From Anderseniella sp963700885 (GTDB taxonomy: Bacteria; Pseudomonadota; Alphaproteobacteria; Rhizobiales; Aestuariivirgaceae), in contig CAVOZJ010000024.1 in NCBI GenBank assembly GCA_963700885.1, forward strand, positions 1-64,000: a DNA stretch of 64,000 bases, written 5' to 3'. The notes below the pieces were generated by a model that saw nothing but the letters and a program-made list of their open reading frames with translations, searched no databases and was not told the origin of the DNA. The position numbers and the translations under genes were made by a program. Positions 28,139 to 37,174 of this stretch are shown here, in pieces. Each line of letters starts with the position of its first letter. Within the stretch, counting starts at the first letter, position 1.

Positions 28139-28375
28139 ATGTTTGACCGCCTGTTTCAGTCCCGGTTTGGAAGCCTGGAGGAGTTTACCGCGAAGGCACG
28201 CAAGATATTTCTTCTGGCGCTGCCGTTCGGGGTCCTGTTCTGGGTGTTCGACATCGGCATTGGCGGAACCAGCGAGGCTGGACGTGCCTGGCTGAACGTT
28301 CCGATGATTGTCGGAGGCGTTGGATTTGTCGCCTGGGCTGCAGGCGGATTGATGATGATGATTAGAAAAGTCTGA
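28139..28375 (+). CDS. Small two-TM membrane protein inserted between sufB and sufC
   Basis: 78 residues from the ATG at 28139 (a GTG at 28136 is also in frame). Two hydrophobic segments: IFLLALPFGVLFWVFDIGI and VPMIVGGVGFVAWAAGGLMMM, separated by a short polar loop with a Gly-rich turn; both ends carry Arg/Lys. I do not recognise a family. It starts 8 nt after sufB and ends 19 nt before sufC, so it is certainly co-transcribed with the suf genes. A role in membrane association of the Suf machinery is conceivable but not shown. Confidence 0.8.
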   Translation: MFDRLFQSRFGSLEEFTAKARKIFLLALPFGVLFWVFDIGIGGTSEAGRAWLNVPMIVGGVGFVAWAAGGLMMMIRKV

Positions 28376-28394
28376 GATAACAGGGAATACAAGA

Positions 28395-29141
28395 ATGCTT
28401 GAAATCAATAACCTGCATGTGAGCCTCGAAGAAGAGGACAAGCAGATAATCAGAGGACTGGACCTGACCGTTAATGCAGGTGAGGTACATGCCATAATGG
28501 GACCAAACGGGTCCGGCAAGTCCACATTGTCCTATGTACTGGCCGGTCGTCCCGGTTACGTCGTGACCGAAGGGTCGATCACCTACAAGGGTCAGGATTT
28601 GCTGGATATGGAAATCGATGAACGCGCCGCCGCCGGTGTGTTTCTGGCGTTCCAGTATCCTATCGAAATTCCCGGTGTAGCTACCATGCAATTTCTGAAG
28701 GTGGCCCTGAATTCACAGCGCAAGGCGCGCGGTGAAGGTGAAATGACCACACCTGATTTCATGCGTCTAGTGCGCGAGAAGGCGGCCAGGCTGAATGTCA
28801 CATCAGACATGCTGAAGCGTGCGGTCAATGTCGGTTTTTCCGGCGGCGAAAAGAAGCGCGCCGAGATTCTGCAAATGTCAGTACTGGAGCCGGCATTGTG
28901 TGTTCTGGATGAAACCGATTCCGGTCTTGATATTGACGCTTTGCGTGTGGTTGCCGAAGGCGTGAATGCATTGCGCTCTCCTGATCGCGCCATGCTGGTC
29001 ATAACCCACTATCAGCGTCTGCTTGATTACATTGTGCCTGACCGGGTGCACGTCATGTCAGACGGCAAAATTGTGAAGTCAGGTGGCAAGGAATTGGCGC
29101 TTGAACTGGAGAAGGACGGATATGCGGCATATGCAGCGTAA
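28395..29141 (+). CDS. sufC: Fe-S assembly ATPase SufC
   Basis: ABC-type ATPase of the SufBC2D complex. 248 residues with Walker A GPNGSGKST, a Q-loop (FLAFQYPIEIPGV), signature FSGGEKKRAE, Walker B CVLDETDSGLD and the switch His in VITHYQRLL, all typical of SufC. It lies 15 nt before sufD. Confidence 0.97.
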   Translation: MLEINNLHVSLEEEDKQIIRGLDLTVNAGEVHAIMGPNGSGKSTLSYVLAGRPGYVVTEGSITYKGQDLLDMEIDERAAAGVFLAFQYPIEIPGVATMQFLKVALNSQRKARGEGEMTTPDFMRLVREKAARLNVTSDMLKRAVNVGFSGGEKKRAEILQMSVLEPALCVLDETDSGLDIDALRVVAEGVNALRSPDRAMLVITHYQRLLDYIVPDRVHVMSDGKIVKSGGKELALELEKDGYAAYAA

Positions 29142-29156
29142 GGCGGGAACTGGATC

Positions 29157-30452
29157 ATGACTGTTACATTGATGAAAACGCCGGCAGAAACCGCTTACGT
29201 GAACGCGTTTAAACCACAGGGCGCATTGGCGGAGGTACGCAAGTCTGCATTTGCGCAGTTTGCCGAAACAGGCCTGCCGCACAGGCGCATGGAAGACTGG
29301 AAGTGGACAGATTTGCGCCAGTTGATTTCGAAGGCACTGCCGCCAGCTTCCGGCACCAAAGCGTCTGCCGGCACCATTGACACTCTGATTTCCGCTTCAC
29401 CTTTTGGCGATGTGGCGCGTGCGCGCCTGGTGTTTGTCGATGGTTCCTATGACCCTGCACGTACTGTCCTTCCGGCTACCGGTGACGTTGAATTTGCCAG
29501 TCTCGGAACAGATGACTTGCCAGACTGGTTGTCGGGCAAGCTGGTTGCAGGGTCTACCGATCCCATTGCAGCGCTAAATCTCGCTTATATGAGCGATGGC
29601 GCAGGAATCAGAATCAAGGCTGGTTCCACGATGGACGCGCCGATCGAGTTGTTGTTCATAACCTCCGCCGAACAGTCTGCCACCTTCACCACCCGCAATG
29701 TTGTTGTGTTGGAGGACGGCGCATCAGCGACCCTGATCGAAACCCATATAGGTGGATCAGGTGAATACCTCCACAATTCTGTTACACAATTGCATGTTGG
29801 TGACAATGCCCGGCTTGATCGTGTGAAGGTTCAGGAGGAAGGTCTTGATGCGATTCACCTTTCCAATACTGAGGTACATTTGGCAGGCAGTGCCAGTCTG
29901 AAGGACTTCACCCTGACCATTGGCGGTCGCGCCACCCGTCAGCAGGGTTTTGTCACTTTTGAAGGCGAGCACACCGAAAGCTACGTTTCCGGTGCATTCC
30001 TGCTGACCGGCAGGCAGCACAATGATACAAGGCTGGTGATTGATCACGCAGTGCCGAATTGTACGTCCCGCGAACTGTTCAAATGCGTGATGGACCAGGC
30101 AGCACGCGGTGTGTTTCAGGGCAAGGCGATCGTGCGCCGGGATGCCCAGAAAACCGATGGCAAACAGTCATCCCATGCATTGCTGCTGTCGGACGAGTTT
30201 GAGTTTGACGCCAAGCCCGAACTGGAAATCTATGCCGACGACGTGGTCTGCGGTCATGGTGCGACATCTGGCGATCTGGATGAGGACCAGATGTTTTACA
30301 TGCGCACGCGGGGCGTTTCCGAAACCGAAGCCAAATCCATGTTGATTGGCGCTTTTGCGGCTGAAGCTTTCGACGACGTCGAAAGCGATGCGATCCGTGA
30401 CGTGCTAAGCGGATTGGCTGCAGGGTGGCTGGCTCGCCGCAAAACCGGTTAG
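29157..30452 (+). CDS. sufD: Fe-S assembly protein SufD
   Basis: SufB paralogue that completes SufBC2D and is needed for iron entry. 431 residues: the N-terminal helical domain has PHRRMEDWKWTDLR, followed by the beta-helix core and the C-terminal GATSGDLDEDQMFYMRTRG motif. The length is normal. A VOC protein gene follows 10 nt downstream in place of sufS. Confidence 0.96.
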   Translation: MTVTLMKTPAETAYVNAFKPQGALAEVRKSAFAQFAETGLPHRRMEDWKWTDLRQLISKALPPASGTKASAGTIDTLISASPFGDVARARLVFVDGSYDPARTVLPATGDVEFASLGTDDLPDWLSGKLVAGSTDPIAALNLAYMSDGAGIRIKAGSTMDAPIELLFITSAEQSATFTTRNVVVLEDGASATLIETHIGGSGEYLHNSVTQLHVGDNARLDRVKVQEEGLDAIHLSNTEVHLAGSASLKDFTLTIGGRATRQQGFVTFEGEHTESYVSGAFLLTGRQHNDTRLVIDHAVPNCTSRELFKCVMDQAARGVFQGKAIVRRDAQKTDGKQSSHALLLSDEFEFDAKPELEIYADDVVCGHGATSGDLDEDQMFYMRTRGVSETEAKSMLIGAFAAEAFDDVESDAIRDVLSGLAAGWLARRKTG

Positions 30453-30462
30453 GGACAGTATC

Positions 30463-30843
30463 ATGACTCGCGTCAGCCTCGATCATTGTGTGATCCATGT
30501 CTCCAACTGGGACAAGGCGAGGGCGTTTTATGTCGAAGTTCTGGGAGCCGAAGCCATTGAGTTTGGCAATGGTTATCAGTTTCGATGGGGTGAGCAGCAA
30601 TTGAATATTCACGGTCCCGACCAGCACGGTTCACCGGTTGCCGAACTGCCGGTGATGCCCGGCAACAGTGATCTGTGTTTTCGCTGGCACGGACCGATCT
30701 CCGGTGCCATCGAACATTTACAGGCTCACGCCATCACGATTGAGGAAGGCCCCTGTGAACGCCATGGCGCAATGGGGCAGGGCAAAAGTGTTTATTTCCG
30801 AGATCCGGATGGTTCGCTGATGGAGTTCATGTCTTATGAATGA
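30463..30843 (+). CDS. VOC-fold (glyoxalase/dioxygenase) protein embedded in the suf operon
   Basis: 126 residues with a single VOC domain: the N-terminal strand LDHCVIHVSNWDKARAFY with a His in the usual metal position, and the C-terminal SVYFRDPDGSLMEFMSYE with the matching Glu. VOC proteins include glyoxalase I, dioxygenases and antibiotic-binding proteins; the substrate here cannot be read. Its ATG is 10 nt after sufD and its last codons overlap sufS by 8 nt, so it belongs to the suf transcript. A role in metabolite or metal handling linked to Fe-S assembly is speculation. Confidence 0.9.
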   Translation: MTRVSLDHCVIHVSNWDKARAFYVEVLGAEAIEFGNGYQFRWGEQQLNIHGPDQHGSPVAELPVMPGNSDLCFRWHGPISGAIEHLQAHAITIEEGPCERHGAMGQGKSVYFRDPDGSLMEFMSYE

Positions 30844-32092
30844 AATAGCCAAGAAGATCGTTCCGGCGTCCGGATATGACGTCGAAAAAATCAGGACGGA
30901 TTTTCCGATCCTGTCGAAACCGGTCTATGGTGACAAGCCGCTGACCTACCTCGACAATGGTGCATCGGCACAAAAGCCGAAAGTAGTGCTGGACCGGATC
31001 CAGAAGGCTTATTCGGAAGAGTATGCCAACGTGCATCGCGGGTTGCATTATCTGTCGAACACCTCAACACAGGCTTTTGAAGATGCCCGCGAAAGTGCGC
31101 GCAGGTTTCTGAATGCGCCGTCAACCGATCAGGTGATCTTCACCCGCAATGCAACAGATGCCATAAATCTGGTCGCTCAGAGTTTTGGCGGGATGGTCAT
31201 TGGCGAAGGCGATGACATTGTTATTTCCATTCTGGAGCATCACTCCAATATCGTACCGTGGCATTTCCAGAGGGAACGCAGAGGTGCAAGTATTCGCTGG
31301 GTTCCGGTAGATGATGAAGGCACACTGCATGTGGAAGATTTCATCAAGACTTTGACGCCGCGCACCAGGATGGTGGCGATTACCCATATGTCGAACGCCT
31401 TCGGTACAGTGGTGCCGGTAAAGGAGATTATCCAGATCGCCCATGGTCGCGGTATTCCGGTTCTGGTCGATGGTTCACAGGGTGCGGTTCACATGCCGGT
31501 GGATGTGCAGGACCTTGATGCTGATTTCTATGTCTTTACCGGGCACAAGACCTATGGACCATCCGGTATTGGCGTATTGTACGGGAAAAAGGATTTGCTG
31601 GCCAGAATGCCGCCCTACCAGGGCGGCGGTGAGATGATCACCGAGGTGACCGAAGACGATGTGACCTACAATGATCCGCCACACAGGTTTGAAGCAGGAA
31701 CACCCGCCATAGTGCAGGCTATTGGATTGGGGGCAGCGCTTGACTACATGATTAGTATTGGTCGCGAGGCGATTGCCGCCCACGAGGCAACGTTGCTGGA
31801 GTACGCCAATGAGCGATTGGCCCATATCAACTCGCTCAGGATACTCGGGACGTCGCCAACCAAGGGAGCAATTATCTCGTTTGTGATGGAAGGTGCGCAT
31901 GCACACGACATATCAACCGTGATAGACCGCCACGGCGTCGCTGTTCGCGCCGGAACTCATTGCGCAATGCCGCTGTTGCAGAAATTTGGTGTGACGGCAA
32001 CCTGCCGGGCGTCGTTCGGTATGTACAATAACACTGCAGATGTTGATCGGTTGGCAGCTGCGCTTACATCTGCACAGAAGATGTTTATGTGA
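30836..32092 (+). CDS. sufS: Cysteine desulfurase SufS
   Basis: Group II desulfurase that supplies sulfur to SufB. 418 residues with YLDNGASAQKP at the N-terminus, ILEHHSNIVPW, the PLP Lys in FTGHKTYGPSGIG and the active Cys in RAGTHCAMPLL. It overlaps the VOC gene by 8 nt. SufE or SufU, its usual activator, is not seen in the window. Confidence 0.96.
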   Translation: MNEIAKKIVPASGYDVEKIRTDFPILSKPVYGDKPLTYLDNGASAQKPKVVLDRIQKAYSEEYANVHRGLHYLSNTSTQAFEDARESARRFLNAPSTDQVIFTRNATDAINLVAQSFGGMVIGEGDDIVISILEHHSNIVPWHFQRERRGASIRWVPVDDEGTLHVEDFIKTLTPRTRMVAITHMSNAFGTVVPVKEIIQIAHGRGIPVLVDGSQGAVHMPVDVQDLDADFYVFTGHKTYGPSGIGVLYGKKDLLARMPPYQGGGEMITEVTEDDVTYNDPPHRFEAGTPAIVQAIGLGAALDYMISIGREAIAAHEATLLEYANERLAHINSLRILGTSPTKGAIISFVMEGAHAHDISTVIDRHGVAVRAGTHCAMPLLQKFGVTATCRASFGMYNNTADVDRLAAALTSAQKMFM

Positions 32093-32105
32093 TAGGTTGA
32101 AAAAC

Positions 32106-32513
32106 ATGAATGATATAAAGACATCGTGCGCCCCCGCACCCGTTCCTGAAACGGTTGTATCGGACCATCATGATCCGGCGTTGACATCTTCAATTCCCCA
32201 AGAGGAACTGACGCGGATGACGGATGACATGATTGCGGCGATCAAGACCGTTTATGATCCGGAAATCCCGGTCGACATATTTGAACTGGGCCTGATCTAC
32301 AAGATTGATGTGAGCGACGACCGGTCTGTCAAGGTTGATATGACACTGACCGCTCCTGGTTGTCCTGTTGCCGGTGATATGCCGGGCTGGGTGGCGGATG
32401 CCGTGCGCACTGTAGAAGGCGTCATGGATGTCGACGTGGAACTGGTGTTTGATCCGCCATGGGACCCGTCGCGCATGTCGGATGAAGCCCGTGTCGCCCT
32501 GAACATGTGGTGA
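32106..32513 (+). CDS. sufT: SUF system protein SufT (DUF59/MIP18 family)
   Basis: 135 residues from the ATG at 32106; an in-frame extension to 32040 overlaps sufS and is discarded. The DUF59 domain contains VYDPEIPVDIFELGLIY and TLTAPGCPVAGDMP, whose Cys is the conserved one. Family members help mature Fe-S proteins and are usual at this place in alphaproteobacterial suf operons. The N-terminal about 35 residues look disordered. Confidence 0.94.
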   Translation: MNDIKTSCAPAPVPETVVSDHHDPALTSSIPQEELTRMTDDMIAAIKTVYDPEIPVDIFELGLIYKIDVSDDRSVKVDMTLTAPGCPVAGDMPGWVADAVRTVEGVMDVDVELVFDPPWDPSRMSDEARVALNMW

Positions 32514-32519
32514 TCTGAG

Positions 32520-32924
32520 ATGAAAGCTATCGACGTAAATACCTCAAACAGCCGGCCCCGGCCAACGGTCATGACATTGACGGACGCTGCGGTGGACCGT
32601 ATCAGGCATCTGATGTCCAGATCGGGTTCGGACACTGGCGGGATTCGCATCGGCGTCAAGAACGGCGGTTGCGCAGGCATGGAATACACAATGGAGTTTG
32701 TCAATGAGCCTGACAGGTTCGACGAGGTGATCGAGGACAGAGGCGCACGCGTTCTCATCGAGGCAAAAGCCGTCCTGTTTTTGTTTGGCACCACAATGGA
32801 TTATGAAGTCGATAAATTGCGTGCTGGTTTCGTGTTCAACAATCCGAACCAGACCAGCGCGTGTGGTTGTGGCGAGTCAATCGAATTGACACCGGTGTCA
32901 GCTGACGTATTACAACGCGGTTGA
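32520..32924 (+). CDS. sufA: A-type Fe-S carrier SufA/ErpA-like
   Basis: Carrier that receives clusters from the scaffold and passes them to apo-proteins. 134 residues with the three conserved Cys, one in NGGCAGMEY and two in SACGCGESIE, plus the typical FVNEPDRFDE region. Last gene of the operon, 6 nt after sufT. Whether SufA, IscA or ErpA is the best name cannot be decided from sequence alone; its position favours SufA. Confidence 0.94.
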   Translation: MKAIDVNTSNSRPRPTVMTLTDAAVDRIRHLMSRSGSDTGGIRIGVKNGGCAGMEYTMEFVNEPDRFDEVIEDRGARVLIEAKAVLFLFGTTMDYEVDKLRAGFVFNNPNQTSACGCGESIELTPVSADVLQRG

Positions 32925-33046
32925 AGCGCCTTCCGAACAGCGGGAAACGATTTTCGGACCAACTAGCGCGTCAAAACAAGAACCACAGCGATGTACATAA
33001 CCTAAATCAAACATAAACTGCTTTGGATCATCAACTCTGAATTGCT

Positions 33047-34498
33047 CTAAATTGCCGGACGCGCCAGGAATGCCGGTATGTTTTCCTCTGTAAACATCGA
33101 TGGGGTGTTGTCGTGATTATTTTCACGACTTCTGTTGCCACGCCCGCGCTTTCTGTCACTGCGCTCACGCTGCGGTTTTTCTTCTGAGTGGCGTTTTTCC
33201 TGCTTTGCTTCGACAGGTACCCACTCCTGCTTTTCGGCCACTTGTGGCTTTTCTTCAACTTTTCCGGATTTTGCCGACTTCGCTGCTGGCCTGGCTTTTG
33301 GACCCTGCGGTTTGCTGCCGCGCCGGCGCCTGCCTTTGGCTGAAATGGACTCGGCAATCTCTTCGTCAGTTGGTGCCTCGCCATCCCAGTCGACGGTTTT
33401 CTTGATCAGGTTCTCGATATCCCTCAACGCGCGGAACTCCTCCCATTTCACCAGGGTATAGGCATTGCCCAGGCGACCGGCACGGCCGGTGCGGCCGATG
33501 CGGTGCACATAGTCTTCCGAGTGGGTGGGAACATCATAATTGTAGATATGGCTCACATCCGGAATATCGAGACCGCGCGCAGCGACATCAGATGCAATCA
33601 GATATGTAATATCGTTGTTGCGGAACGCATCGAGCGTTTTCAAACGTGATCGCTGGTCCATGTCACCGTGCAGGGCACCGCAGGAAAATCCGTGTTTCTG
33701 AAGGGATTTTTCCAGAACGGCAACTGTCGTCTTGCGATTGGCAAAGATGATGCCGTTTTTTATTTTGTTTGCATGATCGCGCATCAGGTCACGCAGCGTA
33801 TCGCGCTTGGAGGGTTCATCGGACGGTGCATAAACCGCCCGCTGGGTTATGGTTTCTGCAGTTGACGAAAGCGCCTGCGCCTTGATTTCAACCGGATTGT
33901 GCAGGAACTGGTTGGTAAGGCGCTGGATTTCCGGCGGCATTGTAGCTGAGAAAAACAGCGTCTGCCGGGTAATCGGCAGCAGTTTTGCAACGCGCTCGAT
34001 ATCCGGAATAAAGCCCATGTCGAGCATGCGGTCGGCTTCATCGACTACGAAAATTTCTATATGGGTAAGCATCAGTTTGCCGCGCTCAACGTGATCAAGC
34101 AGGCGGCCCGGCGTTGCAATCACAACGTCGGCTCCACGATCGATCTTGCGGTTCTGCTCTTCGAATGAAACACCGCCCATCAAAAGTGCGATGTTCAGCT
34201 TGTGATTTTTGCCGAGCAGCTCGAAAGCCTCGTGTACCTGGGCAGCCAGCTCTCTGGTTGGTTCCAGAATCAGCGTGCGTGGCATCCGCGCCCGCGGGCG
34301 TCCCTTTTCCAGAATGTGCAGCATTGGCAGTGTGAAAGCAGCAGTCTTGCCGGAGCCTGTCTGCGCAAGCCCTAAAACATCCCTGCGCTCAAGTGCAGGT
34401 GGAATGGCTTCTGCCTGTATTTTTGTAGGTTCAGTAAAACCGGCGTCCGTGACGGCGGTGAGGACCTTTTCGCTAAGGCCAAGTGTATCGAATGACAT
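33047..34498 (-). CDS. rhlE: DEAD-box RNA helicase, RhlE-like
   Basis: ATP-dependent RNA helicase; family members act in mRNA decay and ribosome assembly. 483 residues with the Q motif (FTEPTKIQAEAIPP), AQTGSGKTAAF, PTRELA, VVDEADRMLDMGF, FSATMP, VAARGLDIP and HRIGRTGRAGR. After about residue 380 a Lys/Arg/Glu-rich disordered tail. It could act with RNase E, which is at 6.5 kb. No partner gene lies next to it. Confidence 0.93.
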   Translation of the reverse strand: MSFDTLGLSEKVLTAVTDAGFTEPTKIQAEAIPPALERRDVLGLAQTGSGKTAAFTLPMLHILEKGRPRARMPRTLILEPTRELAAQVHEAFELLGKNHKLNIALLMGGVSFEEQNRKIDRGADVVIATPGRLLDHVERGKLMLTHIEIFVVDEADRMLDMGFIPDIERVAKLLPITRQTLFFSATMPPEIQRLTNQFLHNPVEIKAQALSSTAETITQRAVYAPSDEPSKRDTLRDLMRDHANKIKNGIIFANRKTTVAVLEKSLQKHGFSCGALHGDMDQRSRLKTLDAFRNNDITYLIASDVAARGLDIPDVSHIYNYDVPTHSEDYVHRIGRTGRAGRLGNAYTLVKWEEFRALRDIENLIKKTVDWDGEAPTDEEIAESISAKGRRRRGSKPQGPKARPAAKSAKSGKVEEKPQVAEKQEWVPVEAKQEKRHSEEKPQRERSDRKRGRGNRSRENNHDNTPSMFTEENIPAFLARPAI

Positions 34499-34706
34499 TA
34501 AGTTTAATAGACCGTTCTATAAGCGCTGCACGGGCTAGCGGACAATATCGCCGTGCCCAGTGGAGCTGGTTGATGTGCCGGGATCAGACCGGATGTCTGA
34601 ATCCTCTTTTACGGCACCTCACGCACGGCGCCGAAACGTATGAAGCTTATATGCGGATTCGCGAGCGAAAAGTCAATTTATGCGCCTTGCGTCATTTTGA
34701 ACGGGG

Positions 34707-35459
34707 TTAATCTTGCCTGTATAAAGCTTCGGCAGCGTCTTTCCAGGGTGTGAAGGCATCGGCCTTGAGCAAGACTTCAAGCCCCTTCAAGGTATAGGAG
34801 TATGGGGTGGCCAGTTCGGATACCAGTTCGGCAGTAGGTGTTTCCATGCGTTCGCGCACCGCAGTCCCGGCTGCACGGGTCATTTGAGCAGTGAGCAGGC
34901 GGGCTGTGTCAGGGTCCACACCGTGAGCTGACACCCAGTCCGACATCTGCGATATCAACTCCTGCAACCAGCCATAGTAACACGCGATTGCCGATGCCGG
35001 CTCAAAACTGTCTTCGGTTTGCAGTGCCAGCACAGGGCCACAGGTTTCCAGAATTGCACGGCAGCGGGTTTCTTCTGGAAACATAAGCGTCGGACTTTCT
35101 CCAAATTGCGCAGCAACTACTGGAATGGCCATGACCAGATTTGCCGGGGAAACGGCTGGGGCAAGGTCAGGTGAGGGAACGCCTGCACACAGGCTGAGAA
35201 CGGTCTGGGTATCTGAAAACGAGAGCACATTACACACTGCCACAGCGTCAAAAGGGCGAACCGCCAGAATCACAACGTCGGATTGATCGACGATGAACTG
35301 ATTGTCTGCAGATACTTCGACATCATATTGCTCTGCGAGTTTGGCAGAAATCCTGCGGCCACGTTCTGAAATCACGAAGCGGGCGCCAGTTTTGATCATG
35401 GAGGGCATCATGTGTTTGATGAGATGGCCTGTGCCGATAACGCCTACTGTCTTGGTCAT
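34707..35459 (-). CDS. Divergent pyrroline-5-carboxylate reductase-family dehydrogenase
   Basis: 250 residues of the ProC fold: a Rossmann domain with VGVIGTGHLIKHMM and VILAVRPFDAV (ProC has AVKP), then the helical dimerisation domain. The ProC active-site region usually reads GGTT; here the equivalent is TPYSYTLKGLEVL, so substrate probably differs from pyrroline-5-carboxylate. It probably reduces or oxidises an imine/amine with NAD(P). Its start overlaps the stop of the B12-binding gene by ATGA, so both proteins are co-translated. Confidence 0.85.
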   Translation of the reverse strand: MTKTVGVIGTGHLIKHMMPSMIKTGARFVISERGRRISAKLAEQYDVEVSADNQFIVDQSDVVILAVRPFDAVAVCNVLSFSDTQTVLSLCAGVPSPDLAPAVSPANLVMAIPVVAAQFGESPTLMFPEETRCRAILETCGPVLALQTEDSFEPASAIACYYGWLQELISQMSDWVSAHGVDPDTARLLTAQMTRAAGTAVRERMETPTAELVSELATPYSYTLKGLEVLLKADAFTPWKDAAEALYRQD

Positions 35460-37174
35460 TTCATTTCCTCCAGTGCCTTTAATATTGCAGGTACTGCGAC
35501 TTCGATCTCACGGCAGACAATTGCACCGGCTGCCGCGAGCTGATCTCCAACATCCACCGGCAGCGACGTGTTGGAACTGTCTGGCACCTGGTTGAGCCTG
35601 CCGCCGATCAGAATCGGAATCTGATTGCCCAGATGCCCGCGTAATGCATTGTAGTAGCTCAATGCAACACCGTTATAGGTAGACACGGCAACCGCGTCTG
35701 CCTGTTCGTCCCGGGCCCGGGATGCCAGTGCGCGTGGTTCGACAGAGGTGCCGCCGTCAATCACCGTGGCGCCCGCGCTGGACAGTACTTCGTCCAGTAC
35801 CAGCTTGCCGTGTTCGTGGACGTCTGTGGTTGCCGTCAGGATGCGGGGTTTCAATTTGCGCAGTGATCGCTGATCAGCCGTCGATACCCGCGTTATATGG
35901 GTGTGAGCCATCTCAGCCACTTCCTCGACGATGTCAGATGGAATTTTGCCGTCTTTCGCGGCGAACAACAACTCCATCCGCCTGCCACCCAGCCTGCGGA
36001 TTGCCAGCAGCATTTCAAATGGATTGTTTGTGTCGATACCGGCTTCGTCGAGACCGCTGATCGCATTGTCAAAGAACTGCTTTCCGCCGGTAACCAGACG
36101 GATTGCCAATGAACGGGCAGGAGCGGCGTCCAGAAGCGGCAAATGCCGGGTTTGATGCTCGATCAGACGAGAAGCGAACAGTTGTGCTTCGACGACTTCC
36201 GGCACGTCTGGAATGCGCTCGTTTTCGGTTACCGGCACCGGGTTGATGGCATGCCCGGTCGGTGTCAGCATCTGGCCTGCAATGTCAACCGACAGGTAGC
36301 TCGACAAGCTGGCAAAGTTTTCTGCCCGGGATCCGCGATAACTGGTGGTGTTGCCGTAAATCATGGTGCCAGGTGTTTCTGACACCTCGGCAAGAGCAAG
36401 ATGAAACGCCAGACGCCGGACCGGATCGGAAAAATGATGTCCCCAGCAATGGCTGATTTCAACACCAGCGAGCTTGCCGATATGGCGTTCCAGCAGAACA
36501 GCGCCAAGCGTGCTCGACAGGTCGCCAAACAAGGCTGCAAACCCGTCATCCAGATTTGAATGCACCAGTACTGGTACGGGTTGTGCGGCAATCAGGGCCA
36601 AGGCGGTCAGCGTCGCTGTTGTGCAGACCACATCGTCGGAGTGATGCTGCAGGCGGAAAGTGAAGTATTGTCCGAGGTTGCCGACGCTGGTGGAACCGGC
36701 TGCCAGGGCAGCACAGGTATTCTCAACCGACGCCGGAAATCCCAAGACAAAATCTCCAAAGTGCGGCGCGACCGGTGCAGCATTTGTCAGGTCTGCAAAC
36801 TGCTCCGGGCTGTCGAGGATCAGGCCGGTTCCGCGCATCGCGTCACCACGGCGGTCCCGCGGGATGCCCATCGACCAGTCGAGGCAGATGCCATAGCGGT
36901 CAACGGTAACATCTCTCACTGCACAACGCTCATGGATGTCAGCCCAACCATGGCGTGATTTCTCCGGATCGCGCCAGCCAATCTGGGCATGCTGCATCAA
37001 CTGTCCGTCAGCGGACTTCAGGCGTTTGTACTCGGCCTCGCAGGAAAGGCCGTGATACTTCAGAAACGCGCCGGGTTGTACCTGCCAGTCCTTTGCCAAG
37101 GCACGGCCCTGCATAATGAGGTCGCTGGCGTCGGGGAGGTCATGCTCAGGAATTATGTCAATGCGGGTCGGCAT
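35456..37174 (-). CDS. Cobalamin-binding TIM-barrel protein, possible B12-dependent mutase
   Basis: 572 residues from the ATG at 37174 (MPTRIDIIPEHDLPD); a 9-residue in-frame extension is possible. The C-terminal domain (about 443-572) is a B12-binding Rossmann fold: DVHEHG at 451-456 fits the DxHxxG motif whose His replaces dimethylbenzimidazole on cobalt, followed by VSTYNG (498) and GG at 524-525. The first about 350 residues look like a TIM barrel, as in glutamate-mutase-type enzymes; STSVGNLGQYF and SHCWGHHFSDP are striking but I cannot tie them to a characterised family. It overlaps the ProC-like gene and diverges from oxyR. Confidence 0.82.
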   Translation of the reverse strand: MPTRIDIIPEHDLPDASDLIMQGRALAKDWQVQPGAFLKYHGLSCEAEYKRLKSADGQLMQHAQIGWRDPEKSRHGWADIHERCAVRDVTVDRYGICLDWSMGIPRDRRGDAMRGTGLILDSPEQFADLTNAAPVAPHFGDFVLGFPASVENTCAALAAGSTSVGNLGQYFTFRLQHHSDDVVCTTATLTALALIAAQPVPVLVHSNLDDGFAALFGDLSSTLGAVLLERHIGKLAGVEISHCWGHHFSDPVRRLAFHLALAEVSETPGTMIYGNTTSYRGSRAENFASLSSYLSVDIAGQMLTPTGHAINPVPVTENERIPDVPEVVEAQLFASRLIEHQTRHLPLLDAAPARSLAIRLVTGGKQFFDNAISGLDEAGIDTNNPFEMLLAIRRLGGRRMELLFAAKDGKIPSDIVEEVAEMAHTHITRVSTADQRSLRKLKPRILTATTDVHEHGKLVLDEVLSSAGATVIDGGTSVEPRALASRARDEQADAVAVSTYNGVALSYYNALRGHLGNQIPILIGGRLNQVPDSSNTSLPVDVGDQLAAAGAIVCREIEVAVPAILKALEEMK

